This document shows, one piece after another, positions 10,682 through 19,498 of a DNA stretch of 64,000 nt. Each line of letters starts with the position of its first letter. The first letter of the stretch is position 1. Made by a program: the position numbers and the translations under genes. The notes under the pieces are model-generated. The model saw only the letters and a list, made by a program, of their open reading frames with translations, ran no database searches and was not told where the DNA came from. Origin of the DNA: G963668345 sp965206025 (GTDB lineage Bacteria > Acidobacteriota > Terriglobia > Bryobacterales > UBA6623); contig CBDBIU010000005.1 of assembly GCA_965206025.1 (NCBI GenBank), forward strand, positions 682,001-746,000, read 5' to 3'.

Positions 10682-11141
10682 CGCCGCATTGTATCCCGCG
10701 GGGGCGGCCCACCGCTGTCCGACCGAGCACGCTGCTCAAGGCGTAGTTTCCTGTTCACGCACACGCTCGCGACGAGAGAAGCGGAGAGCCGCGAGCGCAA
10801 GCGAGCGGCCATGGGTCCAAGCCCACCAAGGGGGTCAAAACCCGGGGGGGGGCGACGTGGCAGTCCGGAAATGAGGCCGCTCGGCACGGATGAATCCGTG
10901 TCCAACTCGATACCGCCACCTGAAAGGGGAACAAAATTGTCCCTCCGGCGCGCACCGGCGGCTAATATATGAATGAATAGGAATACGAGCCTCGACGGCT
11001 ACAAGCGCCGTCGTGAAGCTTAGCGTCAGGAGAAGGGGTGACTCCCCAAGACTTCACGATCGTCTGGGCTTCGCGGTGGAAACTCGTAGAAGAATCTTTC
11101 GGCAATCATCGTCTGAGCCACCCGGTGAAAGGAGAGCGGTC
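10682..11141. other. Intergenic region with a GAGCCGCGAGCG repeat
   Basis: This region lies between divergent genes. Bases 10786-10815 carry a copy of the GAGCCGCGAGCG..AGCGAGCGGCCATGG repeat also seen at 48056 and 48957. It is followed by a C/G homopolymer-rich stretch (10818-10854). No gene was recognised. Promoters for both flanking genes should lie here but were not identified. Confidence 0.5.
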
Positions 11142-11411
11142 ATGGCCATTCAGGTTGCAAAGGTCGACGAAACGACGTTCAAGGTTAGCGTAGAGGGTCG
11201 AACGACCACCACGCACACCGTTACGGTCAGTCTCGATTACCACGCGAAACTGACGGGCGGTCGAGCGACGGCGGACGAGTTGGTCAGAAAGTCATTCGAG
11301 TTTCTCCTCGAACGCGAAAGCAACACCAGCATCCTGTCCGCTTTCGACCTGCCCCTCATCCAAAGATACTTCCCCGAATACGAACGAACGATCACCGCGG
11401 CGCTTGTCTGA
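11142..11411 (+). CDS. Small conserved hypothetical protein
   Basis: This 89-residue soluble protein starts at the ATG at 11142, which has a strong AAAGGAGAG ribosome binding site six bases upstream. It has an N-terminal beta-rich half (VAKVDETTFKVSVEGR) and a helical C-terminal half (ADELVRKSFEFLLERESNTS) ending near a PLIQRYFPEYE motif. I do not recognise a named domain; small proteins with the same look occur widely in bacteria. It is followed 18 bases later by the FAD-oxidase gene, suggesting co-transcription. Confidence 0.75.
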   Translation: MAIQVAKVDETTFKVSVEGRTTTTHTVTVSLDYHAKLTGGRATADELVRKSFEFLLERESNTSILSAFDLPLIQRYFPEYERTITAALV

Positions 11412-11429
11412 GACGGAAGTGACCCAGCC

Positions 11430-12935
11430 GTGAATGAAAGGACGAAGAAGCCCATGAAAACGACGCGACGGGATTTTTCGAAAGCGGCAGGACTTGCGGC
11501 GCTATGGCCCTGGGCCTGTTCCCGACGAGAGCCGCCGAGCGAAGGCGTTCTGGTCAACGACATCCACTCGAGGCTCAACCCGACGATAGTCAGCCGTGTA
11601 GTCGAAGCCGAGCGTCTCGAAGCGGTTCAGGCGACCCTCGCCGACGCGCGGCGCAGCGGCCAGTCGATTTCCATCTCCGCCGGACGTCACGCCATGGGTG
11701 CCCAGCAGTTCGGAACCGACACCATATTGCTGGACACGCGGAAGCTCAAACGGGTGCTTGACTTCGATCCCGAGAAAGGGCAAGTAGAGGTCGAAGCCGG
11801 TATTGCCTGGCCGGACTTGATCAACTACCTGGTCGAAACCCAGCAGGGCCGGACTGAACAGTGGGGCATCGCACAAAAACAAACCGGCGCGGACCAACTC
11901 AGCCTCGGGGGCGCATTGGCCGCCAACGCACACGGGCGCGGACTTCAGATGAAGCCGTTTGTCGGTGACGTGGAGTCAATCACGCTTGTCGATCACCGCG
12001 GCGAGTTGGTTCGTTGCAGCCGCCAGGAAAACGGCGAGCTGTTCCGCCTCGTCGCCGGAGGATACGGGCTATTCGGCATCGTTTCCTCGCTGACGCTTCG
12101 CCTGGTCCCGCGCCGCAAACTCGAGCGCGTCGTCGAGATCGCGCAATCCGACGATCTGATGGCCCGTTTCGAACAGCGCATGGCCGAGGGTCACCTCTAC
12201 GGCGACTTCCAGTTTTCCATCGATCGAGAATCGGATGATTTCCTCCACCGAGGCGTTTTCTCCTGCTACCGGCCGGTGGACCCGGCCACCCCGGTGGCGG
12301 TGGAACAGAAGCAGCTCTCCAAACAGAACTGGGCGGAACTCATCTATCTGGCACACGCCGACAAGGCCGAGGCGTTCCGAAAATACTCGCAGTATTACCT
12401 TTCGACCTCGGGACAGATCTATTGGTCCGACACCCACCAACTGAGCACGTACCTGGATGGCTATCATCAAACCGTCGATCGGCGCCTCGGCTTGAAGGAG
12501 CCGGCCACGGAAATGATCTCTGAAATCTATGTGCCGAGATCGGAGTTAGAGGAGTTTCTAGGCGAGGCGGCCGAGGACTTTCGGCGGCACGGGGTGGAGG
12601 TCATCTACGGCACGATTCGACTGATCGAGCAGGACGACGACAGCTTCCTCGCCTGGGCGAAGCAGCCCTACGCCTGCACGATTTTCAATCTCCACACTCG
12701 CCACAGCCCCGAGGGGATCGAGCATTCGGCCGAAGCCTTTCGCCGGCTCATCGATATGGCGATTCGCCGCGGCGGGAGTTACTTCCTGACGTATCACAAA
12801 TATGCGAGACGATCCCAGGTCGAGGCCTGCTATCCGCAGTTTTCCGAGTTCTTGCGGCTGAAGCGGAAATACGACCCCGCCGAGCGGTTTCAAAGCGACT
12901 GGTATCGGCACTACCGCAAGATGTTTGAGGCATGA
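11430..12935 (+). CDS. Tat-exported FAD-binding oxidase (FAD_binding_4 family)
   Basis: This 501-residue protein has a twin-arginine signal (TTRRDFSKAAGLAALWPW) followed by a PP-loop FAD-binding domain, with ISAGRHAMGAQQFG near residue 88 and LSLGGALAANAHGRG near 158. A C-terminal substrate domain follows. The family includes L-gulonolactone, alditol and cytokinin oxidases, which oxidise CH-OH or CH-N groups using FAD. The substrate here is unknown. The ATG at 11454 is an alternative start that places the RR motif closer to the N-terminus, as is usual. It lies 18 bases downstream of the small conserved gene. Confidence 0.85.
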   Translation: MNERTKKPMKTTRRDFSKAAGLAALWPWACSRREPPSEGVLVNDIHSRLNPTIVSRVVEAERLEAVQATLADARRSGQSISISAGRHAMGAQQFGTDTILLDTRKLKRVLDFDPEKGQVEVEAGIAWPDLINYLVETQQGRTEQWGIAQKQTGADQLSLGGALAANAHGRGLQMKPFVGDVESITLVDHRGELVRCSRQENGELFRLVAGGYGLFGIVSSLTLRLVPRRKLERVVEIAQSDDLMARFEQRMAEGHLYGDFQFSIDRESDDFLHRGVFSCYRPVDPATPVAVEQKQLSKQNWAELIYLAHADKAEAFRKYSQYYLSTSGQIYWSDTHQLSTYLDGYHQTVDRRLGLKEPATEMISEIYVPRSELEEFLGEAAEDFRRHGVEVIYGTIRLIEQDDDSFLAWAKQPYACTIFNLHTRHSPEGIEHSAEAFRRLIDMAIRRGGSYFLTYHKYARRSQVEACYPQFSEFLRLKRKYDPAERFQSDWYRHYRKMFEA

Positions 12936-13173
12936 TAGACGAAAAATGGGGGCTGTCACTCGATCTTTGGTTCCCGACTTGCCTGCAGCCAGAGCCGCGC
13001 CCGCAAGGGCGTGGTCGAGGCCTCGTAACCACAACGGGTGCCGGGTGAGCACAGCGGGTCTATCGCGTCGATGAGACGAGCCAAGGTCTTGTCCCAGCAG
13101 CGCGGGTAATTCGAAGGTTTGACCGCGGGCGCAGGCACGAAGCGCCGTGAGCCGCGAAGGGGGGATCTCCTAA
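12936..13173. other. Short intergenic region with a half-copy of a palindromic repeat
   Basis: Bases about 12943-12962 (AAAAATGGGGGCTGTCACTC) resemble one arm of the palindromic repeat found at 17569 and 19274. A strong AAGGGGGGATC site just upstream serves the next gene. Nothing else was recognised. Confidence 0.4.
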
Positions 13174-13653
13174 ATGAGGGGCATACACGCTTCGCCCGGA
13201 AAACTCGCTCCCATCTTGTGGTTGCTGCTGATCGCCTTTGTGGGCCGAGTGGTCGGGCAAGCGCTGGTGGCTTTCGCGGACGTAGGCTGGCTGCCTCCCA
13301 TGGAGGCTTGGATGTCGGGCTTGTTGGGGTACCCGTATCTGCTGGCGTCGCAAGTCGTGATCGTCGCCGTCTACGCCAGGGTGTGCATCGATTTTTCGCG
13401 AGGGCGCGGCTGGGCCGTGCAGCCCCGAAGTTTTATGGCGCGAGGCGTGCTTTATTTCGGTTGTGTCTATTTCGCGGGGATGATTCTGCGCTACGTTCTG
13501 CAAATGGTCTTCCGTCCGGAAACGCGCTGGCTGGGAGGAACGATACCGATCTTCTTCCACCTGGCCCTAGCCACTTTCCTGATTCTGGTGGGATTGTGGC
13601 ATCGGGCGCGAATAGAGAGACCCGCGACCGCGGGCTCGGCTTCCCAAGACTGA
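13174..13653 (+). CDS. Small integral membrane protein of unknown function
   Basis: This 159-residue protein has about four hydrophobic helices (residues about 12-33, 48-70, 88-108 and 122-143) and a charged C-terminal tail. The ATG has an AAGGGGGGATCTCC ribosome binding region. I recognise no conserved domain or catalytic motif. It stands alone, followed by 248 bases of undefined sequence and then a small transposable element. Confidence 0.7.
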   Translation: MRGIHASPGKLAPILWLLLIAFVGRVVGQALVAFADVGWLPPMEAWMSGLLGYPYLLASQVVIVAVYARVCIDFSRGRGWAVQPRSFMARGVLYFGCVYFAGMILRYVLQMVFRPETRWLGGTIPIFFHLALATFLILVGLWHRARIERPATAGSASQD

Positions 13654-13901
13654 AGCCTCCTCGATGGCCATGGGCCGGCCACCCTCGAGGGGACCCCCTC
13701 GGAGACCGGCTGGGGGCACCCGCACGCTTAAGTTGTAGGCTTGTCAGGGCCTGCATGTTCGACCCGCTGTCCACGAGGAGCGACGGAATATGGATTGCTC
13801 TCCCCAAGAAAAAGGTCTCCCCCGCGACGAAAGTGTTCTAAGTAAGGCACCCCACTGCTTCCTTGATGATTTTCGACGGTTTTTAAGCGAATAGATCTAT
13901 T
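13654..13901. other. Intergenic region without recognised features
   Basis: This stretch lies between the small membrane protein and the 456-bp element. It is GC-rich and no open frame with family features was recognised. It ends in the eight-base target site GATCTATT that is duplicated after the element. Confidence 0.4.
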
Positions 13902-14357
13902 GGCTCTTCCGGGTTTTTAGTGGGTGGCCAACGGGTAGCCGGCTCCTCCATCCTGCCGACCCGACGTCGCCCGCAGTCACATCGGAGCCCAAAAGGCGGC
14001 CAAGAAATCCCCAAATACCCTACACGCCAGTCCGGTCGTGGGCAACTCGTAAAGGGAATAAGACACTGATAAACAGGGAGTTATCTCTTTGAGTGTGGCC
14101 ACTGGATGACAGTTGTGGATCCGCATTTCACAGCCTTCGGGAGACTGTACGACTACCTGCCAGCAGCCTTGCTCTACTCGTAACCCTTTGTTTATCAGTA
14201 ATTCTTTTTGGCCAACGCAGTCGCCGCCCGGCCTTGGGGGCCGTAGAGTTGTCACGAAGCCCTTGAATGGCACCGAAGCAGGCTCCGGGAGGTCGGCCTC
14301 ACAGTGGCGAGGGATCCGTCACTCACCGCCGCCAGCCACTAAAATCCCAGAAGAGCC
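13902..14357 (+). mobile_element. 456-bp ISL3-type MITE, copy A
   Basis: The element starts GGCTCTTCCGGGTTTTTAG and ends with the imperfect inverse CTAAAATCCCAGAAGAGCC. It is flanked by perfect eight-base direct repeats GATCTATT (13894-13901 and 14358-14365). Eight-base duplications and GGCTCTT ends are typical of the ISL3 family. It encodes no transposase. It is nearly identical to the copies at 33280, 38929 and 59920; a C (GGATCCGC) differs from T in the others. Its right end lies 64 bases upstream of the GTG chosen for the next gene, so it may have replaced that gene's leader. An internal 11-bp inverted repeat (14065-14075 and 14189-14199) could fold. Confidence 0.92.
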
Positions 14358-14421
14358 GATCTATTGAACAGCCTCATGGCCGATGTAATGATTACTCTGG
14401 GTCGTCAGATCGAACCGTTCC

Positions 14422-17400
14422 GTGAGTTTTTACAGTCAATACGAGCTGGTTAGGCTAATCTGTCACGGTGGCGCAAAAACGTTCGAGGCCAAACAGCTTG
14501 CCTCGAATCGAGTCGTGTTCCTGCACTTGTTCGATGACGACCCGGCGGTGCGAGACTCACTTCTCGAGAAAGTCACCTTCCTGGTCACAAACCCTCCGGC
14601 TTCCGGCCTGCTGCCTATTCTTGACGTGGTGCGGTCTTCGGATTCTCCCTACGTCGTCACCGAAGTTCTGGATCCCTTTACCAATCTCGAGGACTGGGTC
14701 GAAGCCCAATACCGAGAGATTGATCAAGCCGACAGGTCGCGCTGGCGGGAACAGATCGATTCGCGGCTTTCCGCCGGCGACGAGGAGGGCGCTCTCGAGG
14801 TGGCTCGCGACGCGCTGGCCGAGCATCCCGAAGACAACGATCTTCGCAGAACCGAGCAGGCGCTTGATCGTTTGTGCCGCGGCCGGAAGTTATGTGCCGA
14901 AGGCAGCGAAAAGGAAGGCCTCGGGCTCTTGCGGCAGGCCCATCGCATCGACGACGCAAATCAGCAAATTCGTCGTGTGCTCACCGCCTGCCTGCTCGAT
15001 GCCGCCGAGAAAGTGATCGATTCCCATTGGGGGGCCGCCGACCAGCACATGCAGGAAGCGTTACGGCTGGACCCGAGCCACGAAAGGGCGCAGGCCCTGC
15101 TCGAACGCCTTGGACACAAACGCGAGGAATTTATCTGCTGGTGCCTCACCCAGGCCCATCGTTTGCAGGGTCAAGGAGACCGGGCAGGCGCCATCGCTGT
15201 TGTCGAACAAGGACTGGCTTCCCATTCCACAGACCAGCGGCTCCTAGACCTCAAGGCCAGCCTGCGGAAAAAACCTGAGCCGCCGCCCGACCGGCCTTCC
15301 TCCGAAGGCCCCGGGAAAATCAACGGTCTTCGCGGACGAGTCGAGAAACTGAAGAATGCAATGCAACCCCGGCTCAGCCAACTCGCCGCCTATTTACGTG
15401 ACCGCCTGGCGCCGCTCGTTCCCCAGCGTCTGCGGGCGCGTCAGCGTTGGTTCCTGCCGGCTCTGGCGGGCGTCCTCGTCACCCTCACCGTCATGGCTGC
15501 CGTGCCGCGGATCTGGGGTCCGGATTCCAAGCCTCCGCCCGAGACCGTCGCGGCTCCGCCGATCTTTCCCGTGATCGTTCAGGCCGACCCTGCCGCGGCA
15601 ACCATCACCATTGATGGGCAGATGTGTGGAACAGCGACGTGCCGGCTTGAGTTGGAGAAAGGCAGATACCGTGCGGATGCGGAATTGCTTGGATACCATG
15701 CCGCGACCCTTTTCTTCGACGTCGACGAGCAAACTTCGGGGCGGGGGGAGCCGATCGTAGTGAGCCTGGCTCCGCAAGCGCCTATCCTGCAGCTCTCCTC
15801 TGACCTTGCCCGCGGAGAGGTCTTGCTGGACGGCGAGCTGCTCGGCGAGTTGGAGGACGGGCAACTCGAAGCGGAGTTGCATTCTCTCGATCCCGGTGAA
15901 CATATCCTCGCTGTAGCGGGAGGTGGATCCCGGGCGGAGATCAGGTTCGCGTCAAGCCCGGGGTCCGCCCCCAAGATCCTCGGTCCGCTCGACACTCGAA
16001 ATCTGAAGGCGACTGTCATCAGCGGCCTGGGCCGGCGAGCTCGCGTGCACGCCGGCGAGAAGGTCATCGAGGCGCGCCTGAACGGAGAGCCGCTGGGCGA
16101 GATCGGCGTCGAGGGAGCCGAGCTGGATGATCTTGGGGAAGGAGAGCATGAGCTGACGCTCGGCGCCGGCCGCCGCGAGCGGACGGTCGTGTTCGACCGC
16201 GCGGAGCGGCCCTTTTTGGCAGCGTCGTTTGAGTCCGATCGTCCGGTCGGTTCCTTGCGGATCTCGACCGGGCACGATGGAGCCGGCGTCTTCTTGAACG
16301 GGGAGAAGTACCGCCGGGAAACTCGCAGGAGCCGCCTGCTGATCTATCTCTATCCCAAGAAGTACCGGGTTCGGGTCGAAAAAGCAGGTTTCCTAACACC
16401 CTTGGAGCAGGTGGCGGACGTTCGGAAGGGGGAGCAGGTTCGTTTGAGTTTCTCGATGGTCCAACAGCCGCGGAACGCTTCCTTGCGAGTCTTCGGCGGG
16501 CCGCCGGGCGCCGAGGTGCTGCTGGACGGTCGAAGCCTTGGGCGCATTTCCTCCAACGGAACCCTCACGTCCTCGGGAGTGACGCCCGGCGACCATGAAA
16601 TCGCCCTTCGGCACGACCATTATCTGGCCAAGGGCGTGGCGCGAGATTTCGTGGCCGGAGCGACGGTAGAAATCAACGGCGCTCTCAAGCAAGAGCGGGG
16701 AACGTTGCGGATCAACATCGTCCCGCCGGATTTGAATGTCGCATTGACGCTCCGACAAGACGGGGAGACCTCTGCACGGGCCATTTCCGACAGGACGCTG
16801 TTGCTATCCCCTGGAACCTACACAGTCGCGGGAAGCGCGGCCGGCTATCGGGACTACGCCGCTACGGCGCGGCTCGACCCCGGCCAATCGAAGACCGTGA
16901 GCCTGCTGATGGAGATCGATGAGTCGCAAAGGCGTCGGAAACCCGTCTCCGCCCTCGAAGATTGGGGGGAAAGCCCCGGCTGGATGCGCGAAGGGCAGCT
17001 GTTGGTCCGCCGCGGAGGGAAGTTCGTTTTGGCGCCCATCAAACCCGGTCCCGGAACGTACGTGTTCAGCGCCATCCTGAAGAAGGGCCGCCGGCTGGAG
17101 TGGGTTGTCAACTACCGGGATGAGAGAAATTATTTCCTCTACCAGCTCGGAAAGAACTTCTTCCACCGCATCGAGGTAAGGAACGGGGAAAGGTCCACGC
17201 CCGTCAAGCTTCGACACAGCCTACATCACAACGAGTTTGTCACCGTCCGCATCGAGGTCAGCGGGGGGGCGATTGTGCAGCGAGCCGAACAAAACGGCCG
17301 GTCGGTTATTCTCGACGAGTGGAAACACTCCGGCGCCGAATTCGCCCGCGGCCGCTTCGGCTTCCATGTCCCCGCCCGAGATCAAATCGCCCTGCGCGAG

Positions 17401-17427
17401 ATCAGTTTTATCCCGAAAATCGGGTAA
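14422..17427 (+). CDS. Membrane protein: kinase N-lobe remnant, TPR region, PEGA repeats, DUF1080-like end
   Basis: This is a 1001-residue protein. Residues 1-90 look like the N-lobe and hinge of a Ser/Thr kinase (YELVRLICHGGAKTFEAKQL, then SPYVVTEVLDPF), but the glycine loop is degenerate, the VAIK lysine is missing and no catalytic C-lobe follows. Helical TPR-like repeats span about 100-290. One transmembrane helix lies near 345-365. Several PEGA-type beta modules follow from about 385 to 835 (ADPAAATITIDGQMCGTATC, GGPPGAEVLLDGRSLG). The final 160 residues resemble a DUF1080/concanavalin-like fold. The outer part is presumably periplasmic. The GTG start has no clear ribosome binding site, and MITE copy A lies just upstream, so the original start may differ. 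Confidence 0.75.
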   Translation: MSFYSQYELVRLICHGGAKTFEAKQLASNRVVFLHLFDDDPAVRDSLLEKVTFLVTNPPASGLLPILDVVRSSDSPYVVTEVLDPFTNLEDWVEAQYREIDQADRSRWREQIDSRLSAGDEEGALEVARDALAEHPEDNDLRRTEQALDRLCRGRKLCAEGSEKEGLGLLRQAHRIDDANQQIRRVLTACLLDAAEKVIDSHWGAADQHMQEALRLDPSHERAQALLERLGHKREEFICWCLTQAHRLQGQGDRAGAIAVVEQGLASHSTDQRLLDLKASLRKKPEPPPDRPSSEGPGKINGLRGRVEKLKNAMQPRLSQLAAYLRDRLAPLVPQRLRARQRWFLPALAGVLVTLTVMAAVPRIWGPDSKPPPETVAAPPIFPVIVQADPAAATITIDGQMCGTATCRLELEKGRYRADAELLGYHAATLFFDVDEQTSGRGEPIVVSLAPQAPILQLSSDLARGEVLLDGELLGELEDGQLEAELHSLDPGEHILAVAGGGSRAEIRFASSPGSAPKILGPLDTRNLKATVISGLGRRARVHAGEKVIEARLNGEPLGEIGVEGAELDDLGEGEHELTLGAGRRERTVVFDRAERPFLAASFESDRPVGSLRISTGHDGAGVFLNGEKYRRETRRSRLLIYLYPKKYRVRVEKAGFLTPLEQVADVRKGEQVRLSFSMVQQPRNASLRVFGGPPGAEVLLDGRSLGRISSNGTLTSSGVTPGDHEIALRHDHYLAKGVARDFVAGATVEINGALKQERGTLRINIVPPDLNVALTLRQDGETSARAISDRTLLLSPGTYTVAGSAAGYRDYAATARLDPGQSKTVSLLMEIDESQRRRKPVSALEDWGESPGWMREGQLLVRRGGKFVLAPIKPGPGTYVFSAILKKGRRLEWVVNYRDERNYFLYQLGKNFFHRIEVRNGERSTPVKLRHSLHHNEFVTVRIEVSGGAIVQRAEQNGRSVILDEWKHSGAEFARGRFGFHVPARDQIALREISFIPKIG

Positions 17428-17865
17428 CACAGGATACCCTGCCTAATCCGGGGTACGGGCGAGCAGATCGCTACGAGCGCATTAGAGCCACAAAGCAACT
17501 GAGCGGTCTAGGCGCTCCTCGCATCATCCCCTCTGCCTTAGCAGCCCGTGGCAAAAGTAGACGTCGCGAAAAATCGGGTGCAGCCGGCCAATTCGCTTAA
17601 GGTGAAGTTCCTTGTTTCCAGAGCCATGATGGGGGCGAATTGGTGGCAGTCCATTTTTCTCTCCCGTGCGACTTTCGCCGCGGGCTGTTAGACCGCGGAC
17701 CCTCCCGGGTCCGGCGACGGTCCCCGCCACGAGCCGCGGGCGTATCTTGTACCGGCAAGCAGCTCGACCCCAATCGGAGAAGGCAGCGGTCCGGCAATAC
17801 GCAGCACCGGCGACGCCCCATGATAGGATGGGATCGGTTTTCGGCTGGGTGATCTACATATAGCC
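17428..17865. other. Intergenic region with palindromic repeat R3 copy 1
   Basis: It contains the 90-bp palindromic repeat at 17569-17658, described separately, and about 200 bases of GC-rich sequence before the hemolysin-like gene. No gene was recognised. Confidence 0.5.
17569..17658. repeat. Palindromic intergenic repeat R3, copy 1
   Basis: The left arm AAAAATCGGGTGCAGCC..CCAATTCGC is an imperfect inverse of the right arm GCGAATTGG.TGGCAGTCCATTTTT, with about 40 bases between. A second copy in the same orientation lies at 19274-19361, so the pair brackets the hemolysin-like gene. Confidence 0.65.
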
Positions 17866-19236
17866 ATGGAGGAGATCCCTCTAACTCTTCGGCTCCTGGC
17901 CGTGGCCGGCCTGCTGGTCGCCAATAGCTTCTTCGCCGCGGCCGAAGTGGCTTTGGTTTCGGTTCGCGATTCGCGCATGCGGGCCCGGGCCAAGGCGGGA
18001 GACCGGCGAGCCAGGATGGTAGTCGGTCTGCTGGCGAATCCGGATCGGATGCTAGCGGCCACGCAGCTCGGGGTGACGGTGGCCAGCTTGGGACTGGGTT
18101 GGGCCAGCGAGAGCACAGTATATCGCGCTATCCGACCGCTGTTTGAGCCGATTTTCCCCCCGCAAAGTGAAGCTCTGCTGCATTTCGTTTCCTTCGCCAT
18201 TGCCTTTACCGTCATCACGTTCCTGCACATGGTGTTAGGCGAGGTCGTACCCAAGAATTTAGCTTTGGAGCGCAGCGAAAGGGTGGCTTTGATGGTGGGG
18301 ACGCCGCTCGAGCTGTTTGCCCGCGCCAGCGGCTTTTTTGTCTCGATGGTGGAGGGAAGCGCGGAGGCGATCTCGCGGATCTTCGGGGCCAAACCGGACG
18401 GTCGCCGGAAGACCTACTCCTCGGAAGAACTGAAGCTCTTGCTCGGCGTCGGCGACGGCGAAGGCGCGCCGGCCGAGTCGAGAGAAACGATGCTTAGGCG
18501 GGCGGTCGACTTCTACGATCTTAGCGTGCGGGAGGTCATGGTTCCTCGCCACGAAATTGCCGCTCTCCCGGCCGATGCATCCCTTGAGCAGATCGTCGAC
18601 TGCCTCGTGCGGGAGAAACATTCCCGTATTCCGGTTTACGATGGGTCCCCGGAGCAAATTATCGGTGCGATCTACGCGCAAGACATCTGGTCGTTTGTGC
18701 AGACGTATCGGCGCCGTCAGGCGCTGGGAGGGCCGGCCGCCCCTTTCTCGCTGCGCCGGTTCATTCGCCGTGTCCCTTTCGTCCCCGAGACGAAGCTCTT
18801 GCACGAGTTATTGGAAGAGCTTCAGCAGCGGCGCAAGCAGTTGGCCATGGTGGTGGACGAGTTTGGCACGGTGGTCGGGCTGGTGACGGCAGAAGACGCG
18901 GTGGAACAGATTGTGGGCGAAATCCGGGAAGAGCACGAGAAACCCCAGCCGGCCCAATCCCGGCCGCCGGGAGAGCCGATCGAAATCGACGGCATTACGC
19001 CGATCCTGGATCTATCCAGCCAGAACGAGATCGAGCTTCCCTACGATGCCGGCTTTGAAACACTGGCCGGATTCCTGATGAGCCGGCTGGGGCACGTCCC
19101 GAAAGGCGGAGAAACGGTGCTTTACCAAGGGACAACTTTCACGGTCCTTGAAATGAACCACAACCGCATCGGCAAAGTGAGAATCGACCCCGCGGCGCCG
19201 CAGGCGCAGGAAACCGAGCAAGCGGACTCGGAATAA
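17866..19236 (+). CDS. CNNM/CorC-type membrane protein (hemolysin family, DUF21-CBS-CorC_HlyC)
   Basis: This 456-residue protein has an N-terminal DUF21 domain with four hydrophobic segments (residues about 1-185) containing NSFFAAAEVALVS and the ASLGLGW and LGEVVPK motifs. A CBS pair follows at about 205-330 (REVMVPRHEI, EKHSRIPVYD, MVVDEFGTVVGLVTAEDAVE). A C-terminal CorC_HlyC domain lies at about 350-438. Family members are linked to Mg/Co efflux or cation homeostasis; the old name hemolysin is historical. Two copies of palindromic repeat R3 flank the gene. Confidence 0.92.
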   Translation: MEEIPLTLRLLAVAGLLVANSFFAAAEVALVSVRDSRMRARAKAGDRRARMVVGLLANPDRMLAATQLGVTVASLGLGWASESTVYRAIRPLFEPIFPPQSEALLHFVSFAIAFTVITFLHMVLGEVVPKNLALERSERVALMVGTPLELFARASGFFVSMVEGSAEAISRIFGAKPDGRRKTYSSEELKLLLGVGDGEGAPAESRETMLRRAVDFYDLSVREVMVPRHEIAALPADASLEQIVDCLVREKHSRIPVYDGSPEQIIGAIYAQDIWSFVQTYRRRQALGGPAAPFSLRRFIRRVPFVPETKLLHELLEELQQRRKQLAMVVDEFGTVVGLVTAEDAVEQIVGEIREEHEKPQPAQSRPPGEPIEIDGITPILDLSSQNEIELPYDAGFETLAGFLMSRLGHVPKGGETVLYQGTTFTVLEMNHNRIGKVRIDPAAPQAQETEQADSE

Positions 19237-19273
19237 GTTGCTCGATGAGCTAGGCGAGGTGACAGCAATCCGG

Positions 19274-19361
19274 AAAAATCGGGTACAGCCAGCCAATTCG
19301 CTCCGGCTAAGCGCTATTTTGGGGCCGTGGTGGGGGCGAATGGGTGGCAGTCCCCATTTTT
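19274..19361. repeat. Palindromic intergenic repeat R3, copy 2
   Basis: This copy has the same arms and orientation as copy 1: AAAAATCGGGTACAGCCAGC at the left and GGCAGTCCCCATTTTT at the right. The centre differs, so the two copies have diverged. Confidence 0.65.
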
Positions 19362-19498
19362 CGATGGGACAAGAACCTTAGCAGACAAGCGGCCGCGCAC
19401 CGAGTCGAAGTCTTGTCTCATGCAAGATGAGTCTGAACGAGGAGTTTGTTTCTCACACAAGATGAGCCTGAAGGATCGGGGAGTGGGCATGCTGGGAA

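Noticed and set aside
13977..14273. A 98-residue open frame present in all four 456-bp elements
   Set aside because: Its conservation is explained by the near identity of the recently copied elements. It has no ribosome binding site, no family resemblance, and spans the internal inverted repeat.
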